From contig CALXWZ010000009.1 in NCBI GenBank assembly GCA_944392555.1, forward strand, positions 1 through 57,325: a DNA stretch of 57,325 bases. Reading direction: 5' to 3'. Of this stretch, positions 33,393-41,089 are shown piece after piece; position 1 is the first letter of the stretch, and every line of letters starts with the position of its first letter. A program made the position numbers and the translations under genes. The notes beneath the pieces are model-generated. The model worked only from the letters and a program-made list of their open reading frames with translations, was not told the DNA's origin and made no database searches. Source of the stretch: an uncultured Alphaproteobacteria bacterium (GTDB lineage Bacteria; Pseudomonadota; Alphaproteobacteria; CAAHEQ01; UBA3637).

Positions 33393-33430
33393 AAAAAACC
33401 GCTTTGAGAATAAACTCAAAACGGTTTTTA
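33393..33430 (-). terminator. Terminator of the F0 operon
   Basis: AAAACCG-TTTGAG / CTCAAA-CGGTTTT hairpin (internal one-base mismatch) with T runs on either strand, 23 bases past the atpF stop. Confidence 0.85.
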
Positions 33431-33452
33431 TTTGTTTGTTGTTTAAGTGCTT

Positions 33453-33965
33453 TTAGGCCGATTTCTTTTCTAATACCGCAAATATTTGCTCCATTGCTTT
33501 ATCCATATCCGCTTCCGATTGACGAATGGCTTGTGTTGAAATCATTTCTTTTGTCTTCGCCATCACATTCGCCATCACTTCTTGCGCAAACTCATTTCGC
33601 GCATTTGTTTCAATGGATTGGATTCTGTCTTGCACTTCCTTTTTCTTGCTCGCTAACTTTTGCGTGAGTTTCTCGTCGGCATCTTGCTGGATTGTGATAA
33701 CCTCCCGCTCGGCACTGCGCAAAATTTCCGCGCGCTCTTTTTCAATATTTTTGGTTCGTTGCTCATATTCGGCATACAAATCTTCGGCTTCTTTGCGTAA
33801 GTGCGCCGCTTCGTCCAGCTCTTTTTGAACGCCTGCGGCCTGTCCTTTACTCCACTCTTTTACGCCCTTAACAGCCGGTCGTATCAGTGGAATAACGGCC
33901 AGAAAAAACGCAACCGCCACCCAAAATTCGGGATTCTCAAACTCGGCCAGTATTCTTTCTATCAT
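33453..33965 (-). CDS. atpF: ATP synthase F0 subunit b
   Basis: A 170-aa peripheral-stalk subunit. It has one N-terminal transmembrane helix (PEFWVAVAFFLAVIPLI) followed by a long charged coiled coil (KELDEAAHLRKEAEDLYAEY...). It holds the F1 head against rotation. It overlaps the b' gene by 4 bp (ATGA), typical for alphaproteobacteria, which keep two different b-type subunits. Last gene of the F0 operon; the F1 genes are not in this window. Confidence 0.92.
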   Translation of the reverse strand: MIERILAEFENPEFWVAVAFFLAVIPLIRPAVKGVKEWSKGQAAGVQKELDEAAHLRKEAEDLYAEYEQRTKNIEKERAEILRSAEREVITIQQDADEKLTQKLASKKKEVQDRIQSIETNARNEFAQEVMANVMAKTKEMISTQAIRQSEADMDKAMEQIFAVLEKKSA

Positions 33966-34429
33966 ACCGTTTTCCTTTTCGTTCCGGATAAACGCTTCGG
34001 AGCGGATAATTTCGTTGCCAACTCTTGCGCAATTTGCTGGGCAAGCGCACCCGATTCGGCCAGCGCGTCATTCCGCTCACGCTTCATACGTTGTTCCGTT
34101 TCTTCAATCTGTTGCCGAAATTTCTGCTCGTGCTCCGCTTCTACGTGCGCCGCAAACTTTTGGATATCGCGATACGTTTCGTTCACGATTTCACTTTTCG
34201 TCTGCTCGGCGGCGTAAATGTGATTCTTATAGTCTTGAATCAACTCCTCGGCTTGTTTGTTGACCATTTCGGCAATGGATAAATCATTTTTTATTTTATG
34301 ATCCCGCTCCGAAAAAACATCTTGAAACAAGGGGTAGATGAAATAAGCCATAATGACGTAAAATACGGCAAAACACAACAGCGCCCAAAACGCCTCACTG
34401 ATAAACCATTGTAAATCAAATTGCGGCAT
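33962..34429 (-). CDS. atpF': ATP synthase F0 subunit b'
   Basis: A 155-aa second b-type subunit. Membrane helix near residues 9-31 (SEAFWALLCFAVFYVIMAYF), then a charged coiled coil rich in Gln/Glu/Arg. It pairs with subunit b to form the heterodimeric stalk of alphaproteobacteria and photosynthetic bacteria. It lies 18 bases after atpE and overlaps atpF by 4 bp. Confidence 0.92.
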   Translation of the reverse strand: MPQFDLQWFISEAFWALLCFAVFYVIMAYFIYPLFQDVFSERDHKIKNDLSIAEMVNKQAEELIQDYKNHIYAAEQTKSEIVNETYRDIQKFAAHVEAEHEQKFRQQIEETEQRMKRERNDALAESGALAQQIAQELATKLSAPKRLSGTKRKTV

Positions 34430-34447
34430 TTCTTATTTCCTGCCTAC

Positions 34448-34702
34448 TTATTTGACGAAATACATCGTAAATGCCAAACCGATGGCATACAAAGCAATAG
34501 CTTCCACCATGGCTGCACCGATAATCGTCGGCACGAATGTATCTTTCTTAACGTTCGGATTGCGACTGACGCCCGTGATAAACGTTGTAAATACATCCGA
34601 CACGCCTTTGGCTGCTGCCAACAAAGGCAAACCTAACATACCGATGGCAAAGTATTTGACTGCCGTGGCAACATATTGCATTGTTTCAACATCTAATTCC
34701 AT
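34448..34702 (-). CDS. atpE: ATP synthase F0 subunit c
   Basis: An 84-aa two-helix hairpin that forms the rotor ring. The polar loop SRNPN joins the helices and the ion-binding carboxylate is the Glu in GAAMVEAIALY (about residue 66). Helix 1 is odd: where most c subunits have a GxGxGxG run, this one reads LGLPLLAAAKGVSD, with Ala in place of several glycines, a Pro and a Lys. Ala at these positions is known to change ring packing in some alkaliphiles. GGAG lies before the start. It is flanked by atpB and atpF', so the identity is secure. Confidence 0.93.
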   Translation of the reverse strand: MELDVETMQYVATAVKYFAIGMLGLPLLAAAKGVSDVFTTFITGVSRNPNVKKDTFVPTIIGAAMVEAIALYAIGLAFTMYFVK

Positions 34703-34724
34703 TTTTTTTCTCCTTCATGATAAA

Positions 34725-35450
34725 TTAATGAGCGTGTGCCGCTTCCCCGATATAGATACTGGTTAAAATCGTAAAAATATACGCTTGCAGGAAAGCGATA
34801 AACATCTCAAACAAAATCAACCCTCCGATGGCAACCAGAGGAATTACGCCGACCAGCCCCGACGTGTAGACCAACCCTGCGAACACTTTCATCATTAAGT
34901 GCCCGACAATCATATTCATCACAAGACGCATCGTTAAACTGAACGGTTTGGATAAAAATGAAAAAACTTCAATCGGAATAATAATCGGCGCCATAAACAC
35001 CGGCACGCCGGCAGGGAAAAACGTGCGAAACCACTTAAAACCCTGTGTTCTTAATCCGACAATAATAGATACAACCATACCCAATATGGCAAATGCCCCG
35101 ACGGGCGCCAGTTGACTCGTAAATGTAAACGAATACGGGAAAAGCCCCAGAAAATTCCCGAGAAAAACCATCGTGAAAACCGTAAAAATAAACGGCATAT
35201 ATTTCTCATAGCCTTCGCCGATACTATCGCGTGCGGTATCACGAATAAATCCGAACAGCGCCTCTCCGATGGATTGACCGGCGTTTGGAATCAATAATTG
35301 CTTGCGAATGGATAACCATATCATGCCCAGTCCGATTAACGCCGCCAATACCATAAATAACGAGGCGTTCGTAAATCCGATATCCACTCCGCCGATATCT
35401 ATCGGAATAAATTTCTTAACTTCAAATTGATGCAACGGATCCGCACTCAT
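34725..35450 (-). CDS. atpB: ATP synthase F0 subunit a
   Basis: A 241-aa integral membrane stator subunit forming the ion half-channels. About six transmembrane segments. The essential Arg is in PFSLTMRLVMNMIVGH (near residue 170), and the last helix contains LQAYIFTILTSIYIGEAAHAH, as in other subunit a proteins. It overlaps atpI by 4 bp and precedes atpE by 22 bases. Confidence 0.95.
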   Translation of the reverse strand: MSADPLHQFEVKKFIPIDIGGVDIGFTNASLFMVLAALIGLGMIWLSIRKQLLIPNAGQSIGEALFGFIRDTARDSIGEGYEKYMPFIFTVFTMVFLGNFLGLFPYSFTFTSQLAPVGAFAILGMVVSIIVGLRTQGFKWFRTFFPAGVPVFMAPIIIPIEVFSFLSKPFSLTMRLVMNMIVGHLMMKVFAGLVYTSGLVGVIPLVAIGGLILFEMFIAFLQAYIFTILTSIYIGEAAHAH

Positions 35451-35746
35451 TTTGATACCTTTTTATTTTTCTTTTCTTGTTCTGCTGTCAATGCTTCTCT
35501 GACCGCTTGAAATAACCCGACAAATCCGCCGAAAAACGTAAGGCAAACCGTTAATTCTACCGGTGTTTGAAACACGTTTTGGAATAATACGCCCAAAGCG
35601 AGCCCCATTAAAACACATCCGATGAGATTTGTCAACATATCAATTGCAATTTGATAGTCGGAATTCGGGCGTTGAAATACTTTTTCAATTCTTTTATTGC
35701 GTGCTTGTTCAATTTTGCGCGCCAGTTCTTTTGTTTCTTGTGTCAT
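35447..35746 (-). CDS. atpI: ATP synthase protein I-like (AtpI)
   Basis: A 99-aa small membrane protein with two hydrophobic helices (AIDMLTNLIGCVLMGLALGVLF and ELTVCLTFFGGFVGLFQAVREA) and charged ends. AtpI-type proteins aid c-ring assembly or magnesium supply. It overlaps both the DsbA-like gene upstream and atpB downstream by 4 bp, so it is translated as part of the chain. Confidence 0.85.
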   Translation of the reverse strand: MTQETKELARKIEQARNKRIEKVFQRPNSDYQIAIDMLTNLIGCVLMGLALGVLFQNVFQTPVELTVCLTFFGGFVGLFQAVREALTAEQEKKNKKVSK

Positions 35747-36501
35747 TCTTCCCCCAAAACGGATTTGATTTTTGCTAAAATAACAGGGGCATCCGTTCCC
35801 GTGATTTTCGTTGCCTCTCCGTTTTTGACGACAACGACCGTCGGCATCCCTCTGACTTTGTAAAGCGTTGATAAATTATCACGCTGTTCAATGACTTTCT
35901 TGCGCAGATTCATATCGGATACGCAGGCTCGCATGGCTTTTGTGTCGGCTCCCAGTGCGGCAGCATAGCTATCCATCAATTTGCGCGGATTGCTCGTGTA
36001 TGCCCAAACAGTTTGATTTTGAAACAGCGCCGTTATATATTTCTCATATAAGGCGGGTGAAATACAGCGCGTCAGTAAAGTCCCTGTCAATGCTTTGGCA
36101 TCATACGGCATATCAACGTAAATCAATTTTACCTTTCCCGTTTGCACAAAAGTTTCTTTGAGTTTCGGTAAAACTTCTTCATGAAATACCATACAGTGCG
36201 GACAGGTGAGTGATGAAAACAAATAAACGGAAACATCGGCTTTTGCATTTCCCCACGTGCGTAAGGCCTCCGGTGTCCAAGTTGGTTGAATCGATTCGTC
36301 CGATAAAGTGTCAAGCGATGCCAAACGCGTTGTCGGATTTGTGTGATTGGCATTATCCCTATCGGCAGCATGCGTTTCTTCGGCAACATTCATTTTATCG
36401 GAAGCGTGTGCCGAAGTAATACGCCCGACGGCATAACCGGCGGACATTATCATGCCCGCCGTTACCAGAAAAAAGCATACCGATTGTTTGATACTCGTCA
36501 T
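35743..36501 (-). CDS. DsbA-family thiol:disulphide oxidoreductase
   Basis: A 252-aa exported thioredoxin-fold protein. N-terminal signal or anchor (SVCFFLVTAGMIMSAGYAVG), a spacer of about 60 polar residues, then the active site SSLTCPHCMVFHEE (CPHC near 98-101), and the cis-proline loop in VRGMPTVVVV near 222. It should form or shuffle disulphides in the periplasm. It is the first gene of the F0 operon with a 4-bp overlap to atpI, an arrangement I do not know from other genomes. Many disulphide-rich exported proteins in this genome would need it. Confidence 0.88.
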   Translation of the reverse strand: MTSIKQSVCFFLVTAGMIMSAGYAVGRITSAHASDKMNVAEETHAADRDNANHTNPTTRLASLDTLSDESIQPTWTPEALRTWGNAKADVSVYLFSSLTCPHCMVFHEEVLPKLKETFVQTGKVKLIYVDMPYDAKALTGTLLTRCISPALYEKYITALFQNQTVWAYTSNPRKLMDSYAAALGADTKAMRACVSDMNLRKKVIEQRDNLSTLYKVRGMPTVVVVKNGEATKITGTDAPVILAKIKSVLGEE

Positions 36502-36536
36502 TTCATCATGCCTGTTTTCTTGACTTTAATTTGTTT

Positions 36537-37256
36537 TTATTTTCTTTCGCCCATAAAGCGCAATAAATATAAAAACAGGTTGATAAAATCCAGATACAAA
36601 CTTAATGCACCCATAACGGCTAAGGATTGCCGTTGCTCGTTTGTTTCAGCTTGTGCATAAATTTCTTTTAAGCGATTGGTATCGTAAACGGTAAATCCCG
36701 CAAAAATGATGACGCCGATAACCGAAATCACAAAAGATGCCGACGATGATTTAAAGAAAATGTTTGCAAGTGATGCTAAAATCAATCCGATTAAGCCCAT
36801 AAATAAAAATGAGCCAAGTCCGGATAAATCCCGTTTTGTAGAACTGCCGTAAATGCTTAAAGCCAAAAATGAGCCGGCCGTAATCAAAAATGTTTGCGCA
36901 ATGGAAGCCCCCGAATATAATAAGAAAATGTTACCGAGAGATAATCCCATTAATGCCGAAAAGACCCAAAAAAGCATACCTGCTTTTTGCGGGTTGGCTT
37001 TTTGAATGGCACTGTTCATCATAAAAATCAATGCAAACGGCGCCAGCGTGACAATCCAGCCGACCAAAGAAAGCGAAATGCCTTTGCTTGAGATGGAATA
37101 CATCCAACCGACAATCGGCTGTTGCGAGGCTAAATAAGCCATGACGGCCGATAAAACCAACCCGCCGGCCATAAAGTTATAAATCTTTCCAAAGAACGCC
37201 CGCAAGCCCTGATCTGCGCGTTCTATCACATTGACTTGACGTGTGTTTAATTCCAT
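36537..37256 (-). CDS. Bax inhibitor-1/YccA-like membrane protein
   Basis: A 239-aa protein with seven hydrophobic segments of the BI-1/TMBIM family. It ends with the signature AVMGALSLYLDFINLFLYLLR near 210. Family members modulate membrane proteolysis (YccA with FtsH) or ion leak. The ATG at 37256 has AAGGAG six bases upstream and gives the usual start (MELNTRQVNVIERADQGLRA); the longer frame does not look like protein. It is located 35 bases before the DsbA-like gene on the same strand and may be co-transcribed with the F0 operon. Confidence 0.9.
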   Translation of the reverse strand: MELNTRQVNVIERADQGLRAFFGKIYNFMAGGLVLSAVMAYLASQQPIVGWMYSISSKGISLSLVGWIVTLAPFALIFMMNSAIQKANPQKAGMLFWVFSALMGLSLGNIFLLYSGASIAQTFLITAGSFLALSIYGSSTKRDLSGLGSFLFMGLIGLILASLANIFFKSSSASFVISVIGVIIFAGFTVYDTNRLKEIYAQAETNEQRQSLAVMGALSLYLDFINLFLYLLRFMGERK

Positions 37257-37500
37257 TTTTTTCTCCTTTTTATAAACAAATAATCTCTTGATATAACAAA
37301 CTTTCAGTCTTGTCATTCTCTTTTATAACGATTCTTTTTATAAAACACAAGTATTTTTCTTTGTTTTGTAAAACATATTTCATTAAATGATTTTACGAAA
37401 CAAATTGATTGACTTGATTATTTTTATTTTTTCGTTTTTTTTGTTTTTTTTATGCGCAATTTGTTGATTTATGTGAATATGCCGTTTATTGCTTTTTACA

Positions 37501-38121
37501 TTATCCTTGCATTTTGCCGATTTCTTTTAATGAAAGCCGAATTAACTCGCTTGTGCCGATATCCGGCTGTTCTTTTAGAATGCGGGCAACAATCATACCG
37601 GCCTCCGCACGGGCATATCCCAAATTAACGAGGGCGGAAAGTGCATCACTCATCGCTTGATTGCCGGCTTGTTTGGTAAAGGAGGTGTTGATTGCCTGCA
37701 TTTCTTCATTGGTGCCGAGTGAGCCGAGTTTTCCTTTTAATTCCGTTACGATTCGCGTCGCCAGTTTCGGGCCGATTCCCGATACGCGTGTAAATGATTT
37801 GGCATCACCCGTCATAACCGCCATCTGAACTTCCTGAACCGATAAGGAGGATAAAATGGCCAGTGCAACTTTAGCGCCCACACCTTGCACCACGTTGAGC
37901 GTATTAAATAATTGTTGCTCGGTCGGTGTTGTAAAACCGAATAAACGAATGGAATCTTCCCGTACTTGTGTTTCTATATAGAGCGTAACGGTTTGATTGA
38001 GCGACGGCAGACTGCCGATGGTTCTTGTGGAACAAAAAACACGATATCCGACGCCGGATACATTCAGAATAATATAGCCCTCGTAAACGCTGTCAAGCAA
38101 TCCGATAAGTTTTGCAATCAT
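37501..38121 (-). CDS. ruvA: Holliday junction branch-migration protein RuvA
   Basis: A 206-aa DNA-binding tetramer that recognises Holliday junctions and recruits RuvB. N-terminal OB fold (MIAKLIGLLDSVYEGYIILN), two helix-hairpin-helix motifs (VQGVGAKVALAIL near 73 and VSGIGPKLATRIV near 108), and a small C-terminal RuvB-binding domain (ALVNLGYARAEAGMIVARIL). Neither ruvB nor ruvC is adjacent, unlike the common ruvCAB order. The 245 bases downstream to the Bax-inhibitor gene contain no gene. Confidence 0.95.
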   Translation of the reverse strand: MIAKLIGLLDSVYEGYIILNVSGVGYRVFCSTRTIGSLPSLNQTVTLYIETQVREDSIRLFGFTTPTEQQLFNTLNVVQGVGAKVALAILSSLSVQEVQMAVMTGDAKSFTRVSGIGPKLATRIVTELKGKLGSLGTNEEMQAINTSFTKQAGNQAMSDALSALVNLGYARAEAGMIVARILKEQPDIGTSELIRLSLKEIGKMQG

Positions 38122-38224
38122 AAACCGATTTCCTCCGTAATTATTTTAATCCGTTTCCGTTTGATGCACAGACTAGCAAATCGGCGCCGAATTTGCAAGT
38201 GTTATTCAAATTCCCAAAAATAAT

Positions 38225-38253
38225 TTGCAAAAAGGGAAATTAACGTGTATAAT
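38225..38253 (+). promoter_or_regulatory. Consensus sigma-70 promoter of dnaB
   Basis: TTGCAA, 17-base spacer, TATAAT, 41 bases before the dnaB start codon. Confidence 0.8.
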
Positions 38254-38294
38254 GCCGTTAAAATAAGTTGTCTTGAAAAGAAACAGAGAGAAAA

Positions 38295-39746
38295 ATGCTT
38301 GAAAATGTTATGCGTGTGCCCCCGCAAAATTTAGAAGCGGAACAAGCTTTATTGGGGGCGATTCTATCAAATAATCGGGCTCTTGAAAAAGTTTCGGAGT
38401 TTTTGCACGCCGAATGTTTTGCCAACCCCGTGCATGGTAAAATTTATGATGCGTGTCGGTTTTATATTGAACAGGGGCGCATTGCCGATCCGATTACGCT
38501 GAAAGCGTTTTTTGAGGGTGATAATGCCCTAAAAGAAGTGGGCGGGGCTTCTTATTTGGCCGAGTTGGCGGCAGCTTCAACGGGTATTATTAACGCTGCG
38601 GATTACGGGCGTCAGATTTTAGACAGATATGTGCGACGGCAAATGATTGCGCTCGGCACGGATATTGTGAACGATGCGTTTGCCATCTCGATTGATGAGG
38701 AGGCAATGGCGCAAGTTGAACATGCCGAAAAGCGATTGTATGAAATTGCCAATTCGGGCGAAACGGTCGGCGGACCGCAACAACTGAATTTGGCATTGCA
38801 GTCATCGTTAATGTCGGTTCAAAACGCGATGAATACGCCGGCAGGGATTTCCGGCGTGCCGACGGGTTTGGCGGATATGGATAGTTTGCTCAGCGGGTTG
38901 CATGATTCCGACTTGTTGATTTTGGCAGGACGTCCCGCCATGGGTAAATCGGCATTGGCTTTAACGATGGCTTATAATGCCGCCGTTAAGTTTGAGGAAG
39001 AAAATAAGAAGAATCCGAACGAGAAAAAATCGGTTGTTTTCTTTTCGCTTGAAATGTCGGCAGAGCAGTTAGCCTCTCGGATTTTATCAGCCAAAGCGCA
39101 GGTGCCGGGGCATTTAATGCGATCGGGCAAAATTACGGATGAACAGTTTGATGAATTGGCTGCCGGTGTTTCTTTGTTAAACAGGTTGCCCCTTTACATA
39201 GACGAAACACCGAGTGTAACCGTAACGGCAATTAAAAACAGAGCGCGCCGTATGAAACGAGATAAAGAAAAAGGGCTGGGATTGATTGTAATCGATTATT
39301 TGCAATTAATTTCCGGTGGCGGACGTTCCGAAAACCGCGTGCAGGAATTATCGGAGATGACACGTCAGCTTAAAATTATGGCAAAAGAATTAAACGTGCC
39401 GGTTTTGGTGCTGTCCCAATTATCGCGGTTGGTAGAACAGCGGGATAATAAGCGACCGTTGTTGTCGGACTTACGTGAATCGGGATCCATTGAGCAAGAT
39501 GCAGATATCGTTATGTTTGTTTATCGTGAAATTTACTATTTGCAAAATGAAGTGCCTGTTAAGCACCGGAATGAAACACCCGAAAAATTTGCTTTGCGTG
39601 TGCAAGAGTGGGAAAATAAAAAAATCGAGTTGGCAAATCAGGCGGAAGCCATTATTGCCAAGCAACGGCATGGTCCCGTGGGAACGGTTAAACTTTATTT
39701 TAACGGTGAGTTCGGTAAATTCGGTAATTTACAACGAGCGGAATAA
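38295..39746 (+). CDS. dnaB: Replicative DNA helicase DnaB
   Basis: A 483-aa hexameric 5'-3' helicase at the replication fork. N-terminal domain begins PPQNLEAEQALLGAILSNN. The RecA-like core has Walker A LAGRPAMGKSALALTM (near 213), VVFFSLEMSAEQLASRIL, Walker B LGLIVIDYLQLISGGG (near 333), LSQLSRLVEQRDNKRPLLSD and the C-terminal RHGPVGTVKLYFNGEFGKF. Normal length and all motifs intact. It has its own promoter, and a small lipoprotein gene follows 34 bases later. Confidence 0.97.
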   Translation: MLENVMRVPPQNLEAEQALLGAILSNNRALEKVSEFLHAECFANPVHGKIYDACRFYIEQGRIADPITLKAFFEGDNALKEVGGASYLAELAAASTGIINAADYGRQILDRYVRRQMIALGTDIVNDAFAISIDEEAMAQVEHAEKRLYEIANSGETVGGPQQLNLALQSSLMSVQNAMNTPAGISGVPTGLADMDSLLSGLHDSDLLILAGRPAMGKSALALTMAYNAAVKFEEENKKNPNEKKSVVFFSLEMSAEQLASRILSAKAQVPGHLMRSGKITDEQFDELAAGVSLLNRLPLYIDETPSVTVTAIKNRARRMKRDKEKGLGLIVIDYLQLISGGGRSENRVQELSEMTRQLKIMAKELNVPVLVLSQLSRLVEQRDNKRPLLSDLRESGSIEQDADIVMFVYREIYYLQNEVPVKHRNETPEKFALRVQEWENKKIELANQAEAIIAKQRHGPVGTVKLYFNGEFGKFGNLQRAE

Positions 39747-39780
39747 GAAGATTTCCTGATTGGTTTGAAAGGAGAAAAAA

Positions 39781-40221
39781 ATGAAAAAAAATCAAATTAT
39801 CAGCGGATTGTTGTGTGTGTCGGCATTAACGGGTTGCCAGAACCTGTTGCCTGAAATTTCGTCAAAAGAAAAAAAAGAGGTTGCCAGATTAGTGAATCAG
39901 GATCAGGTGGAATGTGTGGTTGTAAATAATGTGACAACACCGAATGATCCGTTGTTAATCGGCTCGTTTGTGCTGTATCAGTTGCAATTTGATATGAACA
40001 ACAATAAACGTCCCGATATGGAATTGGCTGTGTGTGCCGATGTTTCCGATTTGAATCAACAAGAGTTGCAAGCTTATATCAAACAAGTGAAAACCATGCC
40101 CGAAACGGAAGAAATGTCGTTAAAAGAATGGCAAAGAAAAGTGGAAACAAATCCGATTTTAAAAGGGAAAGTGCCGGAAACGTATTTCTATCGGATGGAA
40201 GAAAATCAACATACGAGATAA
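39781..40221 (+). CDS. Small lipoprotein, unknown
   Basis: A 146-aa lipoprotein: signal peptide with lipobox LTGC (Cys about 19), then a soluble domain with two further cysteines (VECVVVNN, AVCADVSD). No family recognised. AAAGGAG lies before the ATG. It sits between dnaB and the DUF192 gene, 34 and 12 bases away, so the three are probably co-transcribed. Confidence 0.75.
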   Translation: MKKNQIISGLLCVSALTGCQNLLPEISSKEKKEVARLVNQDQVECVVVNNVTTPNDPLLIGSFVLYQLQFDMNNNKRPDMELAVCADVSDLNQQELQAYIKQVKTMPETEEMSLKEWQRKVETNPILKGKVPETYFYRMEENQHTR

Positions 40222-40233
40222 GCGGAACAAAAC

Positions 40234-40764
40234 GTGCGTCAATCAAATCAAAAATCGTTTTGGCATAAGTTTTGGCATAAATATAAGTGGCGCATTATCG
40301 CAACGATAGGTGTATGTATCGGCGGTGTGATTTATTCGCTCGGTTCGTTATTTTCAGAGGATACACCCGTTGTTCTCCAAACGGATTCGCAACAAGTTAC
40401 GGTGCAGGCTGAATTGGCGCTGACACCCATGCAACAAGCCGTCGGCTTGATGTTTCGGTCCGAGTTGCCGGAAAATGCAGGTATGCTGTTTGTTTTTCCG
40501 CGATCCAAAATGGTTTTTATGTGGATGAAAAATACGTATGTTCCGCTGGATATGATTTTCTTTAATCAAGAGGGCGTTATTACGCATATTCATGAAAATG
40601 CCGTTCCGCACGATGAAACCATTATTTCTTCAAAAATACCCGCTCAAGGCGTGTTGGAAGTGAATGCGGGATTTGTGCGACGTCATCAAATCCGAATCGG
40701 AAATCGGATGATTCGTCCGCAAATAAAAATAATAGATGAATCGAATAACAAGCAGGTTCAATAA
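40234..40764 (+). CDS. DUF192 family exported protein
   Basis: A 176-aa protein with a GTG start, an N-terminal membrane anchor (WRIIATIGVCIGGVIYSLGS), and a DUF192 domain: LALTPMQQAVGLMFRSELPE, GMLFVFPRSKMVFMWMKNTY, PLDMIFFNQEGVITHIHENA, GVLEVNAGFVRRHQI. The family is widespread, small and beta-rich, of unknown biochemical function. The GTG is supported by its position 12 bases after the upstream stop, though the ribosome-binding site is weak. Confidence 0.88.
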   Translation: MRQSNQKSFWHKFWHKYKWRIIATIGVCIGGVIYSLGSLFSEDTPVVLQTDSQQVTVQAELALTPMQQAVGLMFRSELPENAGMLFVFPRSKMVFMWMKNTYVPLDMIFFNQEGVITHIHENAVPHDETIISSKIPAQGVLEVNAGFVRRHQIRIGNRMIRPQIKIIDESNNKQVQ

Positions 40765-41089
40765 CATACTTTTTCTTTGCGAGAATACTTTTTTTGCGTG
40801 AGGTTTTGGCTTCGCGTAAACGTTATCCGTTAAGCTATGTAAGACGGATAAATAATGTGCCGAATGTGTGATACTGTCGGCGTGCTGATGCCCTAGAATC
40901 GTGTATACGGATTCGGTTCGGCGAAAATCGGGAAAAGGGTCAAATAACGGTTAAACAAAAAGCCTGCTTAAAAAGGTTGTATTCCGCAATTTTTTTTGAT
41001 ACATATAAAAGCAAAATAAAATGGGTTAATCATAAAAATGGTTTCCCGCATTAAATTTTGACTCATAAGATAAGGACTATCGGGCAGAC
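40765..41089. other. Intergenic region with one inverted repeat
   Basis: 325 bases without a gene. The only structure is TTATCCGT (40823-40830) and ACGGATAA (40844-40851), an 8-bp perfect pair around 13 bases and without a T run. I looked for SRP RNA and 6S RNA signatures and saw none. Confidence 0.45.

Noticed and set aside
40765..41089. Structured non-coding RNA
   Set aside because: No SRP, 6S or RNase P signature and no terminator with a T run; only an 8-bp inverted repeat.
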